Part shown: piece by piece, positions 43,301 to 50,938 of the stretch | How positions within the stretch are numbered: the stretch's first letter is position 1 | Layout of the letters: each line of letters opens with the position of its first letter | Assembly: GCA_031292615.1 (NCBI GenBank) | Contig: JARLGT010000010.1 | Location: 1 to 55,171, forward strand | Length of the DNA: 55,171 bases | Source of the DNA: Coriobacteriia bacterium | GTDB lineage: Bacteria; Actinomycetota; Coriobacteriia; Anaerosomatales; JAAXUF01 | Direction of reading: 5' to 3' | Notes under the pieces: generated by a model | Told to the model about the DNA's origin: nothing | What the model saw: only the letters and a program-made list of their open reading frames with translations | Databases searched by the model: none | Position numbers and translations under genes: made by a program

Positions 43301-44132
43301 TCACCGGATTGCCGACCGCAAGGGTGCCGCTTCCGGTCCAGCCCGTGACACCCGTGAACGAAGCGCTCGTGCCGGTCGTCTTACCGGTGTAGCTCACGGT
43401 CTGGTAGCCGGACCCGGTGAACACCACCAGCGATCCGGACGAGGCGAAGTTGGTAGTGCCGTTGTTGGCTATAGGGATCGTTGACGCGGGGTACGTGGTC
43501 GCCGTCTTGACGGTCGTAGACAAGAATGGGTTCGTGTAGGTGTGAGACCCGGAGATGCTGTACGTTCCGACGCCAGTCCTCGTGACCGTGCCGGCGGTGT
43601 CGGTAGCCGAACCATCGCCCCAGTTGATGCCGACCGTGAACTCGGAGGGATTCTGGTTGTCCCACGTGTCCGAGAGATTGGCGATCGTTCCCGAGAACGT
43701 TGCACCGGACGTCGCATTGATTGTCACAGGCGTCACGGTCAGCGTGTCCGCCTCGGTGATCAGGAAGTTCAGCGGACCGCCAGCCCCAGTGCCAGTCACG
43801 CTGACCCTGTAGGCAGTCGTGCCGGTGCCGGACGCACCTTCATTGACCACCGCGGTCGCCGGAACGGAAGCCGTCAGCTGAGTCGTGGTCTGGGACAGCC
43901 GGGCCAGCGTAATCGCGCTGCCGCTAGGTGGAGTCCACGTCACCTGCGATGAGCTGCCGAACCCGGTTCCAATCACGTAGAGCGTGAATGGCGTCCCTTC
44001 CGGGGAGCTACTTGGACCTGAGGCGCTGCCAGCATGAACGCTGGTCACTGCGGCCAGCGCGGTGCCGGGAGCGAAGCAAATCACAATCGTTAGCAGTGCG
44101 GCCAGAAGCCAGAGCGTGCGTCCCTTCAACAT
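40338..44132 (-). CDS. Large secreted surface protein with PKD-like, InlB-type and TIG repeats
   Basis: A 1264-residue exported protein. Signal peptide (1-28, ends GTALAA). An N-terminal Ig-like domain; PKD-like domains around WGDGS motifs (about 150-215, 450-520, 545-620); three beta repeats of about 75 residues like divergent InlB B repeats (about 640-860, GSISPSTTQTVDYGSDS); and five IPT/TIG repeats (about 860-1264), each ending like GYVGVW..G.CSNGIYF. Two of the B-type repeats are almost identical in DNA. No LPXTG or transmembrane anchor is seen. First gene of the cluster, with a promoter at 44268-44297 and a 128-nt leader. Likely adhesin or glycan-binding scaffold. Confidence 0.9.
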   Translation of the reverse strand: MLKGRTLWLLAALLTIVICFAPGTALAAVTSVHAGSASGPSSSPEGTPFTLYVIGTGFGSSSQVTWTPPSGSAITLARLSQTTTQLTASVPATAVVNEGASGTGTTAYRVSVTGTGAGGPLNFLITEADTLTVTPVTINATSGATFSGTIANLSDTWDNQNPSEFTVGINWGDGSATDTAGTVTRTGVGTYSISGSHTYTNPFLSTTVKTATTYPASTIPIANNGTTNFASSGSLVVFTGSGYQTVSYTGKTTGTSASFTGVTGWTGSGTLAVGNPVTQQYQAVTVAVTDPSPGTASSVGTSSLTVADGTTYLMNAGPFSTTEGQTYTGSSPFFPGSIYTGAIFPTTGWYRLLVSNGSTSAWYTLYTSGPNNYMYPNSTSGSVVFPTVGQVPYSETLYLNNGTPVASAASTVTVNDAGLSYYSAVNTYHTVEASSTGTIQVGKFLDSYIGGGDHHGDFTCTIHWGDGSTDTSVPAVYVSSNTYTVSGSHTYSEEGTYTATYDVADVGGSTLTGVSTAIVAVSDPSVVATGVAPLTTPFGTPLGTQVLATFTDPAGPEANDGTHYAATIDWGGSFGTSDGVIDFADGTFTVSGDVPYSDPGTYSPTVTINHEASTPQTVTDSVVVQAPITNDIVPSTLGNGSITPDTTQTVVYGSDSPTFTITPGVGSQILDVVVDGISQGPITSYQFTNVTAPHTISAIFAIDTFDIVPSAGAGGSISPSTTQTVDYGSDSATFTITPDANHHIADVLVDGVSQGPITSYQFTNVGSGHTISASFAIDTFDIVPSAGAGGSISPSTTQTVDYGSDSATFTIAADVGHHLVDVQVDGVSQGVLSAYKFTGVTAGHTISATFDVSPIPSVTSLSTYNGAPGTIITITGTNFGSTEGANVVTFGGFTTTALTWSDTQITVVVPDGALEGYVGVWRDGVCSNGLYFIPFDTPVVTSISPDSGPVGSTVTISGSGFGASEGSGVVTFGGVTTTALTWSDTTITVAVPPGAPAGYVGVWQHGVCSNGIFFTPGTVPAITGLSTSIAPVGTTVVVTGSGFGASQGNGKVTLAGETCAVQSWSDTSVTFVVPADATAGYVGVWNDGGICSNGVWLQPVARIDALSNWWGAPSSEVTITGAGFGATQGSNIVTFGGVTAAVVSWSDTAIVATVPASATAGYVGVWTNGFCSNGIYFLSITPAVITNVDPGSASIGSTITVTGTGFGASQGAGDSVTVAGVTATITNWSDTSITAQVPVGATTGYVGVWKSGVSSNGWYMSVTP
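41704..41811 (-). repeat. 108-bp direct repeat, copy 1
   Basis: Within the InlB-like region. It matches 41929-42036 with about two differences in 108 nt; the period is 225 nt (75 codons), so reading frame is preserved. Confidence 0.85.
41929..42036 (-). repeat. 108-bp direct repeat, copy 2
   Basis: Partner of 41704-41811. High identity including third codon positions indicates a recent in-frame duplication or gene conversion between neighbouring repeats. Confidence 0.85.
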
Positions 44133-44260
44133 CGTCGATCCCCATTTCCCAAGCGGCGGCAGTAACCACGCGGCGAGTGAGTCGAGGCAGATACTGGCCG
44201 AGTGGTTTCATTCTCGGAACCGAAGAACCGACCATTTGGCGGCCCTAAGGCACCCAACAT
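44133..44260 (-). promoter_or_regulatory. 128-nt structured leader of the surface-protein/glycosyltransferase cluster
   Basis: From the predicted transcription start (about 44260) to the ATG at 44132. Short complementary segments such as CCGAG/CTCGG and GGCCG/CGGCC occur. I could not match it to a c-di-GMP, fluoride, cobalamin or SAM riboswitch consensus. Function unknown. Confidence 0.35.
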
Positions 44261-44267
44261 GGGGAGT

Positions 44268-44297
44268 TTTATACCACTAATTCGTACATACTAACAA
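44268..44297 (-). promoter_or_regulatory. Sigma-70-like promoter of the surface-protein/glycosyltransferase cluster
   Basis: On the minus strand, TTGTTA (44297-44292) and TATAAA (44273-44268) are separated by 18 nt, in a markedly AT-rich stretch of a GC-rich region. It points to the TIG-protein gene. Confidence 0.7.
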
Positions 44298-44298
44298 G

Positions 44299-44586
44299 AT
44301 GTATTTGTTACCTTTCTTTGACTTCTTCAAGCCTCTTCTCGAAGACACCTCACGCTGTCGGGCCGCACATTTGGGGCGTTGGTTTCGGGGCCGTCATCGG
44401 GTCGCATCGCCGCCGTCTTGATCCGGCGGCTTCAGCGCGTTTCCGCAGGCAGATGCATCTGTACTCTTCAATCGCTCGGCCGGACTTCGGTGTTGCTGAC
44501 TCGACGGTGCTTCGACTGCCGCGCACCTCCAGGCACCTGACCTGCGGGAAGCCTCATGGAAGTCACACCTTGCCGTCGGAAGACAC
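44299..44586. other. Gene-free stretch left of the first tRNA fragment
   Basis: About 290 nt. AT-rich at its left end (44299-44345). Open frames here (for example on plus from 44318) lack ribosome sites and recognisable sequence. Nothing supported. Confidence 0.4.
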
Positions 44587-44628
44587 CGTGGTCCCGGCAC
44601 CCCTTTCGAGGTGTCCGGGACCACGTTT
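44587..44628. terminator. Hairpin flanking tRNA-Ser fragment 1
   Basis: CGTGGTCCCGG (44587-44597) and CCGGGACCACG (44615-44625) form a perfect 11-bp stem, TTT following on plus. A related hairpin sits at the same distance from fragment 2, so it was duplicated together with the tRNA end and was probably the tRNA gene's downstream terminator. Confidence 0.65.
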
Positions 44629-44639
44629 GACCAGCTAAA

Positions 44640-44698
44640 TGGCGGAGAGGGAGGGATTCGAACCTTCGTAGGGGATACCCCCCTAGACAGTCTTCGAG
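44640..44698 (-). tRNA. Partial tRNA-Ser(CGA): 3' half only, copy 1 (attachment-site remnant)
   Basis: On the minus strand it begins at the anticodon loop (CTCGAAG), has a variable arm (TAGGGGGGTATCCCCTA), a T arm (GAAGG TTCGAAT CCCTC) and acceptor CTCTCCGCCA. The 5' half (expected GGAGAGG) is absent. The T stem has one mismatch, so the copy is non-functional. This is the piece of a tRNA gene typically left by integrative elements. Confidence 0.8.
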
Positions 44699-44936
44699 TG
44701 CGAGTGCGCGGCCGACTGCGACTGTCGGAGATTGGCGCAAGATGCTATCTGGTCCACATGTGAGACGACCTAGTCGGTGCCTGATGTCGAATCCTGACGG
44801 ACGCTGTCAGGGAACCCCCATTGCAAGGAGGTGGCAGTCGCGGCCATTGTTGCCGGAATCCGCTCGACGCGCCCGAGGCACAAGCAGCGCTCGCTGACAT
44901 GAGCCGAGCGGAGCACCACGAAACCTCCGCACTACC
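44699..44936. other. Gene-free stretch between tRNA fragment 1 and the small membrane gene
   Basis: 238 nt. Contains GCCGACTGCGACTGTCGG-type short inverted segments but no supported gene and no integrase remnant. Confidence 0.35.
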
Positions 44937-45065
44937 TCAGTGGTGAAGGACCCGGTAGACCAGATAGGCGACGATGAGAACCACAAGGACAACAGCCAGC
45001 ACGATTCGACTCACTCGGCCCGAGGGTAGGTGGACGGGGCGAGTGCGCCGACGAGACCTGCTCAA
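44937..45065 (-). CDS. 42-residue membrane peptide
   Basis: A very short gene: basic N terminus (SRSRRRTRP), a membrane helix (IVLAVVLVVLIVAYLVYRVL) and HH at the end. TTG start with an excellent AGGAGGGG 5 nt upstream, which is the main argument that it is real. It is 61 nt behind the stop of the giant surface protein and probably in its transcript. Function unknown. Confidence 0.5.
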   Translation of the reverse strand: MSRSRRRTRPVHLPSGRVSRIVLAVVLVVLIVAYLVYRVLHH

Positions 45066-45126
45066 GAATCCCCTCCTTGCTCCATCCAAAGTGTTTCGCA
45101 TGAGATGTGGGGTTCTCAGGGGCTCG

Positions 45127-48100
45127 CTAGACGACCGCGCAAGTTACCCACGGCGTAGTGGTCGGCAGGAAGCCTTTCGTGCCCGGCACATACATGTGGA
45201 CGCGATAGGCGCCCCGCTTGGAGTACTTGAGCTTGATGCGCGCACGCGAGGCGCCTGTGGGACCGTCGATGATGGCAGGCCGGAACGTCTTGTAGGCCTT
45301 CCACGAGCCGCCCACCCTGCGCTGTACAACGACGCTGACGAGCTTGGTGCCCTTCTTGCCTCTAGGCCACAACCAGCCACTGATCTCGGTAGTCCGGCCC
45401 ACATGGGGTAGGCCGTTGGAGAACCAGCACTGCGCCTTGCGCGGAGCGAGAACGCTCACAATCCCAGAGACCGCGGGAGTGGCGGTTCCTCCGGTGCGTG
45501 ACTCGAAACGGAAGATGCGGCCGCGTCCGGCCTCGGCGGAAGCTGTGTAGCGCCCAGGCGCGGTCTCGCGAACGATGGCGGGGCAGTCGAACCATGTGCG
45601 GCCGTCGAGTGACTGGCTCACGTGGACGGACGCGCCGACGACCGGGTTACCGAACTGGTCGCGTAGCTGGGCTTCAAGCGGGAACATCGGACCAGCGACG
45701 GTCACGTTGGGCGCCGCGGTGCCGTTTGCGGACAGAGGGCCCCACGACGCGGTGCGGATTGCGGGGTGCACGAAGACGTCCGGCGAACTCGTGCTCACGA
45801 CGTCGGGCGTCGCGGGCACGTAGAAGCGATAGTAGCGCGGCGTGGCGTCCGGGGCGAAGCAGGTGAACTGGTAGCCACCGGACCACACGGACGGATTGGC
45901 CGAGGCAGCTCCCAGCGTGCTCCAGTGGATGCGGTCGGCTGACGATTGCACCACTACCGGCATCCCGTCCAGGCCGTCACCCCACATCGAGTCGTACATC
46001 TCAGATGTGAGCGTGAAGGGCAGGCCGGCCCACTGCGCACCCGAGCCAACCGTGACGGTCGCGGTGGTGAGCGTCGCAAGGTACTGGACGCGGACCGGGT
46101 CGAGGTAGGCGCTGGCGTCTTGGTGGCCGGGAGCGTCAATGGTGATCGGATCTGCCCAGTCGACCGTGGACTCGTAGTCATACCACTGCGATTCGTACTT
46201 GCCGGTGGGGTCGGCGTAATAGAGGAAGTAGTCGCCGGGAGCAAGACCCGTGAAGTGGAAGCTGCCGTCCGGCCCGCTCGTGGTGGAAGCCAAGATGGAG
46301 GCCCAGTCGCCGTTCGCGTCGAAGAGCGACACCGAGACGCCCCGAAGCGCCGCCATCGTGTAGTCGTCGTAGGTCACGCCGTCGATCGAGGCCGCCTGCG
46401 CCACATGCAGCTGGATATCGGCCAGCGGGTCGCCACTGCGATCGGGGTAGATGTCACTGGCGTTGGCAACGACGGCTCCGCCGAGCCATGCCGGTTCGCA
46501 GATGAGCGACGAGTCGGATACACGGATCCTCACAGGCTCATCAGACGTGGTCTCGTAACTCCACGTTCCGTCGTAGTCGCTGAATTGGATGTCTGCGAGG
46601 GTCCACGTGCCGGCCTGCTTACGCCAGATCTCGACCGACGCATTGCCCACCGGCATGTTGTGGAAGTCCGAGGTCACCGTGCCCTGGACCGTGTACGGAA
46701 CGAAGGTCAGCGTGACGTTGCGCGTCAGGTTGACCGGCGCCGCTATGGCGATGAGCGCTCCCGCGGGGAACGGCTCGTTGTTGCCGGAGGGGTCCTCGAA
46801 GCTCATGCGGTACGACGACGGGCCGAGACCCGGGAACGAGTAGGTGCCGTTGGCGGCCGTCGCCGTCGAACACATCTGGGTGAGCACGCCGTCGTCGTCG
46901 GCCCACAGCGTGACGGACACGCTGGCCACGACGGAGTTGTCGCGGTCGGAGCGCACGGTGCCAGAGATGGATGAGGGGTGCGTCATGGGCAGCACGATGT
47001 CCGCGCGCGGAGGAGTCCCTCGCAGTGGCACGCAGTCTGCCGCGCTCGCGACGTCGGTACCGCCCAGCCATGCTGGGTCGCGCGAGCCCAGCGGGTCGAT
47101 CGCACGCACTCGGACGGGCGCAGTGGTGTCGGTCGAGTACGTCCAGGAGCCGGCAGCGTCAGCCGTAAGCGTGGTCTCGCAGCTCCAGACGGAGTCGTCG
47201 CCCGCGCGCCACACTTCGACAAGTGCGCCAGAGACGGGCTTGGCTCGGTATGACGAGGTCACGATACCGGTGAGTTGCATCGGAATGAACGTCATGGTGG
47301 ACTCAGCGGTCACGGTACCGGGCTTGGAGATCCAGACGCCGTTGTCAGGGTAGAGGTCGCCGCCGGGGTACAGCTGCGGGAGGTGCGCGCCGCTAGGGTC
47401 GTCGAGCTGGATTGTGAAGCCGGAGATACCTAGGCCGTCGAAACGGTACGTGCCATCCGCTGATGTGGTGGTGGTGGCTACGACTGTCTGGGGCCAGGCG
47501 TAGATCCGGAGCTCGGCGAGGACGCCAGCCAGCGGCGTCCCGTGGTCACTACTGTGGACCACTCCCTCGATGGTCGCCGGGTTCGTAAGCGGCATGATCA
47601 CGTTTGCCGAGGGCCCACCGCCGCCGCGCTCGGGATAGAGATCCGTCGCCGAGGCAAGCGACGAGCCACCGAACCACGTGTCAGCGTGCATGCCGGAGGG
47701 GTCCACCCAATGGACGCGCACCGGGTCGAGGTCATCGGAGCCGTACGTGAACATGGGGTCGTAGCCGGTGGGTGTGACTGTGGCCTCGAACGCGTAGCCG
47801 CCGTCTGCGCCTCGGCGCCATATCTCAGCGACGGCGCCCGCCACAGGCAGGCCTTGGAACGTGGACGTGGCTTTGCCGTTGACGTTGGCGGGGCGCCACG
47901 TGAGTGTGATGTCCTGGGTGATGGCCCTGCCTGCAGCGTCGATCCATAGCTGGGAGTAATAAGGCTGGTCGGGCCATGTTGGGACGAGCGCTGCCGTGTT
48001 CGCATCGGTTGGGTCGGTGAACGCGACGGCATAGCCCGCTATGTCGAGACCGTCAAAGCGGTAGGTGCCGTCTGCGGCCGTCACGGTGGTCGCAAGCACG

Positions 48101-50172
48101 GACGGTACGGCGGCCCCGCGATAGAGGGCGACCTGGATGCCACTGCGGGGTAGCTGGTCTTTGCTGCTGCGCACGGTTCCCGAGATCGAGCCTGGATTGG
48201 GGATGGGCATCGTCACGTAGGCAGGAGTGCCGTCGCGTGTAGGAACGACAGCAGTCGCCGATCCTAGTTCCGTGCCGCCGAACCACGTGTCTGCGCACAG
48301 CCCGCCCGGATCAGTCACGCGGACCTTGATAGGCTCGTTGCGGTCCGAGGCGTAGCTCCACCTGCCGTCAGAGTCGACGGCGACGGAGGTCTCGAGCGAG
48401 AACGCGCCTCCGGAGCCCTGCCGCCACAGCTCGACGACAGCTCGGGGCACCGCGATGGCCGTGGCGCCGGAGCCTGACGTCACACGGCCGTTGAGCGAGT
48501 ACGGTACGTAGGTCAACGTGTCGGTCGCGACGGCCGTGGCGGACGCCGCAACGGAGATGAGCGTGGCCGCCTCGATCGAGCCTTGCGACCGGAAGAAGGA
48601 GTGGCCGTACTCGCCCGTAGCATCTGTGAACGCGAGCCGATATGAAGTGGGACTCAGACCGTTGAGGTGGTAGGTCCCGTCGGCGGCCGTGGTTGTGGAC
48701 GCGATGACCGTCGAGGTGTCGGCCTCCTGATAGGCGGCCACGGAGATTCCGGGGAGCGGAGCCTGGTTCCGGCTCGAACGCAGCGTGCCGGTGATCGTGC
48801 CCCTGGCAGAGGGGGCCAGCGTAAGCGTCACGTCTGCGGACGCAGGCGCGAGAGTTGCGACGACGCTTGCCGCGCTCGCCAGATCGGCGCCGCCCACCCA
48901 TGCGGGCGCGTGCGCACCGCTGGCGTCGGCCACGTGGACGCGCAGCGGAGTGGTGTCGGTGGTGACGTAGCTCCAGGAGCCACCCGGCCCCGTCGTCGTC
49001 GTGGCCTCGACGGACCAAGTTCCTGCCACGTCGCGCCACAACTGCACGGTCGCGCCCTCGACAGGGTAGCCGTGCGAGGACGAGCGCACGGTTCCGGTCA
49101 CGGCGGGCTTGAGCCACATGGCGCGTACGCCGCCGGTGACGGTAGCGGCCAGCAAACTGTTGTCGCGGGCGACGGCCATCCTGGGCCAGCTCATGACCAT
49201 GGTGTTCAGGTTCCGCCAACTACTCGTGGAGACCACGAACGGCGTCTCGAAGTCGTAGCTGGCGATCTTGCTGAACGACGCGGTGTCGTAGGCATTGATG
49301 ACTGTCTCGCCAGACTTGGCCTGGTACAGCACGTCGGCGGTGGGACTGTACTTGGCGCCACCTGGCACGCCGTCGATCTGCGTGATGCTGTCGCCCGTAC
49401 CGCTGTAGATGCCAAGGCCAGCGTTGCCATTCGGAACGGCGTATTGCGTTCCGTTGCGGTTGGCCGCGATGTCCCAGCCCCACCACCACGCGTTGGGCAA
49501 AGCGTACGGGTAGCGCTGAACATCACTGGTGCCTACCGTGTGGACGGCCCACTGGTTGTCTGTCATCCAACCTGGAAGCGTTAGGCCTATGTAATTCCTG
49601 TCACCACTGGGCGCTAGGGCGGCGTTGCCTTCCGTCGAGTTGATGGTCGTGACGCCGTTCGCGTCGTCGTAGCCTCGCAGGAGTGAGGTCGACACGTACA
49701 TGGGATAGCTCGACGAGATGACAAGGCGCCCATCGCTGCCGTAGGCCACCATCCACGTGCCCCCCTCGCCGTAGAGTCTGGGGAACGTGATAGTGCGAAC
49801 GCCACCGGACACGGCGTCGACGAGCTCGAATCGCGCGGTGCCGACGGCTCGCGAGCTAAAGTCGCCGACGTACACCTGGTCGGCGACGGCGATAGTCTTG
49901 CCGTCTGGGGACAGGTCGAGGCCGCGCAGGATGCTGCCGGGTACGACGAACGGCGTGAGCAATCGCCCGCCGGCGACGTCGTATCGGTCGATGTGGTCGC
50001 CGTCGGTGATGTAGAGGATGCCGCGCGAGTCGTCATAGGCCACGTCCGAGCGAGCCGGTGCCGGGACGAAGGCGCCCTGCGCCAAAGCGTGCCCCACATG
50101 AGTCGATGCGACGAGGGCTAGGCACAGCACCAGAGCGCCCGCGGAACGAGCCAGAATCGAGCGAGCGCGCAC
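45127..50172 (-). CDS. Giant secreted protein: beta-propeller plus alternating CarboxypepD_reg/SdrD-like repeats
   Basis: A 1681-residue exported protein. Signal peptide (about 1-33). Residues about 40-385 look like a beta-propeller (LDLSPDGKTIAVADQVYVGD). Residues about 390-1400 carry two alternating beta-sandwich types: type 1 (SISGTVRSS..LPRSGIQVALY, TTVTAADGTYRFDGL) and type 2 (LNGRVTS..VELWRQGSGGAFSLET, W.Y.....P..VRVTDP.G..AD.WFGG), about five pairs. Further Ig-like domains follow, ending with the shared C-terminal module (KAYKTFRPAI, KRGAYRVHMY). No cell-wall anchor is seen. The GTG at 50172 has GGAGG 5 nt upstream. It lies between two tRNA-Ser fragments and so may be mobile cargo. Probably an adhesin. 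Confidence 0.9.
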   Translation of the reverse strand: MRARSILARSAGALVLCLALVASTHVGHALAQGAFVPAPARSDVAYDDSRGILYITDGDHIDRYDVAGGRLLTPFVVPGSILRGLDLSPDGKTIAVADQVYVGDFSSRAVGTARFELVDAVSGGVRTITFPRLYGEGGTWMVAYGSDGRLVISSSYPMYVSTSLLRGYDDANGVTTINSTEGNAALAPSGDRNYIGLTLPGWMTDNQWAVHTVGTSDVQRYPYALPNAWWWGWDIAANRNGTQYAVPNGNAGLGIYSGTGDSITQIDGVPGGAKYSPTADVLYQAKSGETVINAYDTASFSKIASYDFETPFVVSTSSWRNLNTMVMSWPRMAVARDNSLLAATVTGGVRAMWLKPAVTGTVRSSSHGYPVEGATVQLWRDVAGTWSVEATTTTGPGGSWSYVTTDTTPLRVHVADASGAHAPAWVGGADLASAASVVATLAPASADVTLTLAPSARGTITGTLRSSRNQAPLPGISVAAYQEADTSTVIASTTTAADGTYHLNGLSPTSYRLAFTDATGEYGHSFFRSQGSIEAATLISVAASATAVATDTLTYVPYSLNGRVTSGSGATAIAVPRAVVELWRQGSGGAFSLETSVAVDSDGRWSYASDRNEPIKVRVTDPGGLCADTWFGGTELGSATAVVPTRDGTPAYVTMPIPNPGSISGTVRSSKDQLPRSGIQVALYRGAAVPSVLATTVTAADGTYRFDGLDIAGYAVAFTDPTDANTAALVPTWPDQPYYSQLWIDAAGRAITQDITLTWRPANVNGKATSTFQGLPVAGAVAEIWRRGADGGYAFEATVTPTGYDPMFTYGSDDLDPVRVHWVDPSGMHADTWFGGSSLASATDLYPERGGGGPSANVIMPLTNPATIEGVVHSSDHGTPLAGVLAELRIYAWPQTVVATTTTSADGTYRFDGLGISGFTIQLDDPSGAHLPQLYPGGDLYPDNGVWISKPGTVTAESTMTFIPMQLTGIVTSSYRAKPVSGALVEVWRAGDDSVWSCETTLTADAAGSWTYSTDTTAPVRVRAIDPLGSRDPAWLGGTDVASAADCVPLRGTPPRADIVLPMTHPSSISGTVRSDRDNSVVASVSVTLWADDDGVLTQMCSTATAANGTYSFPGLGPSSYRMSFEDPSGNNEPFPAGALIAIAAPVNLTRNVTLTFVPYTVQGTVTSDFHNMPVGNASVEIWRKQAGTWTLADIQFSDYDGTWSYETTSDEPVRIRVSDSSLICEPAWLGGAVVANASDIYPDRSGDPLADIQLHVAQAASIDGVTYDDYTMAALRGVSVSLFDANGDWASILASTTSGPDGSFHFTGLAPGDYFLYYADPTGKYESQWYDYESTVDWADPITIDAPGHQDASAYLDPVRVQYLATLTTATVTVGSGAQWAGLPFTLTSEMYDSMWGDGLDGMPVVVQSSADRIHWSTLGAASANPSVWSGGYQFTCFAPDATPRYYRFYVPATPDVVSTSSPDVFVHPAIRTASWGPLSANGTAAPNVTVAGPMFPLEAQLRDQFGNPVVGASVHVSQSLDGRTWFDCPAIVRETAPGRYTASAEAGRGRIFRFESRTGGTATPAVSGIVSVLAPRKAQCWFSNGLPHVGRTTEISGWLWPRGKKGTKLVSVVVQRRVGGSWKAYKTFRPAIIDGPTGASRARIKLKYSKRGAYRVHMYVPGTKGFLPTTTPWVTCAVV

Positions 50173-50391
50173 CAAGTCCTCCCAAGTTCACAGGCGTTGA
50201 CTCATCTTAACCCCGTGGTGAGCCAGGCGCACCGCCTCTTGGCTGCGGGTCCTAGATCCGTGTCGGTCGTCGTCCGCCCGGGCGTGGCGACACGGGGCGT
50301 CACTGGAGCGTCACCAGGAGTGCCTCTGTTGCACGTTGCCCCGGCCACACAAATCGGGAATTGCCGTCTGCGTGACTAATCAGTCCAGGTG

Positions 50392-50832
50392 CTAGCTCAC
50401 CTTGATGCTCTTGGTCCCGCGCTTTGACGACGGGTAGGTAGTCACTCCGACAACGCCGCCGGAGTAGGTCACGACGAAGTGCCACGTCCCCTTGTACTTG
50501 GGCTTGAAGCTGTAGGAGAACTTGCCGCCCACCACATCGACCTTCACCGTGCCTGCGGCCTTGTACTTCCTGCCGACCAGGCGGCTCATCGCGATCGTCA
50601 CCCTGCCGGGTCCGGCGGGCGAGACGGTCCCCGTCAGCTTGTGGGACTTCCTGCGCTTGCCGCTCGACGAGCCTGAGAGCTTGGTCATGGTCGAGTAGTA
50701 CACGGCGTTCACCGCGAAGTTGGCCGTGTAGGCCACGACGTCGCCTCTAGAGTTCGAATTACCCCTTCCGGCGACCACTGACGACCTCCAAAGCGCATTG
50801 CCTTCGCACGCCCTCCCAACGCAGAGACTCAT
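50392..50832 (-). pseudogene. Truncated gene: C-terminal Ig-like module without signal peptide
   Basis: An open frame of 146 residues. The first about 30 residues look non-coding and there is no signal peptide or ribosome site. From about residue 35 it is a good C-terminal Ig-like module (KLTGTVSPAGPGRVTIAMSR, KPKYKGTWHFVVTYSGGV) like those ending other secreted proteins here. It lies 52 nt from the hairpin and about 107 nt from tRNA fragment 2, so its 5' part was probably lost in an integration or deletion event. Confidence 0.55.
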
Positions 50833-50883
50833 GCCAATTCTGGGTTGAGATTGGGGCAGATTCGGAGCAATCGAGCTGGGAAC

Positions 50884-50928
50884 AGCGCAGTCCCGGCTCC
50901 TCTTCGAGAGGCTCCGGGACCGCGTTTT
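50884..50928. terminator. Hairpin flanking tRNA-Ser fragment 2
   Basis: GTCCCGG (50890-50896) pairs with CCGGGAC (50914-50920), with an inner CCTC/GAGG and outer GCG pairs; TTTT (50925-50928) follows on plus. Counterpart of the hairpin at 44587-44628. Confidence 0.65.
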
Positions 50929-50938
50929 CCCAGCTAAA

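Noticed and set aside
41239-43952. Plus-strand frames opposite the TIG/InlB protein
   Set aside because: Shadows of the repeat-rich gene on the minus strand.
44133-44260. Cyclic di-GMP or other known riboswitch in the leader
   Set aside because: No match to the conserved core sequences I know for c-di-GMP-I, fluoride, cobalamin or SAM classes; kept only as an unassigned leader.
44318-44638. 106-residue plus frame left of tRNA fragment 1
   Set aside because: No ribosome site, no recognisable sequence, and it runs into the hairpin beside the tRNA fragment.
44640-44760. An intact tRNA-Ser gene
   Set aside because: Only the 3' half is present; no GGAGAGG acceptor strand, D arm or 5' anticodon stem in the next 90 nt on the minus strand.
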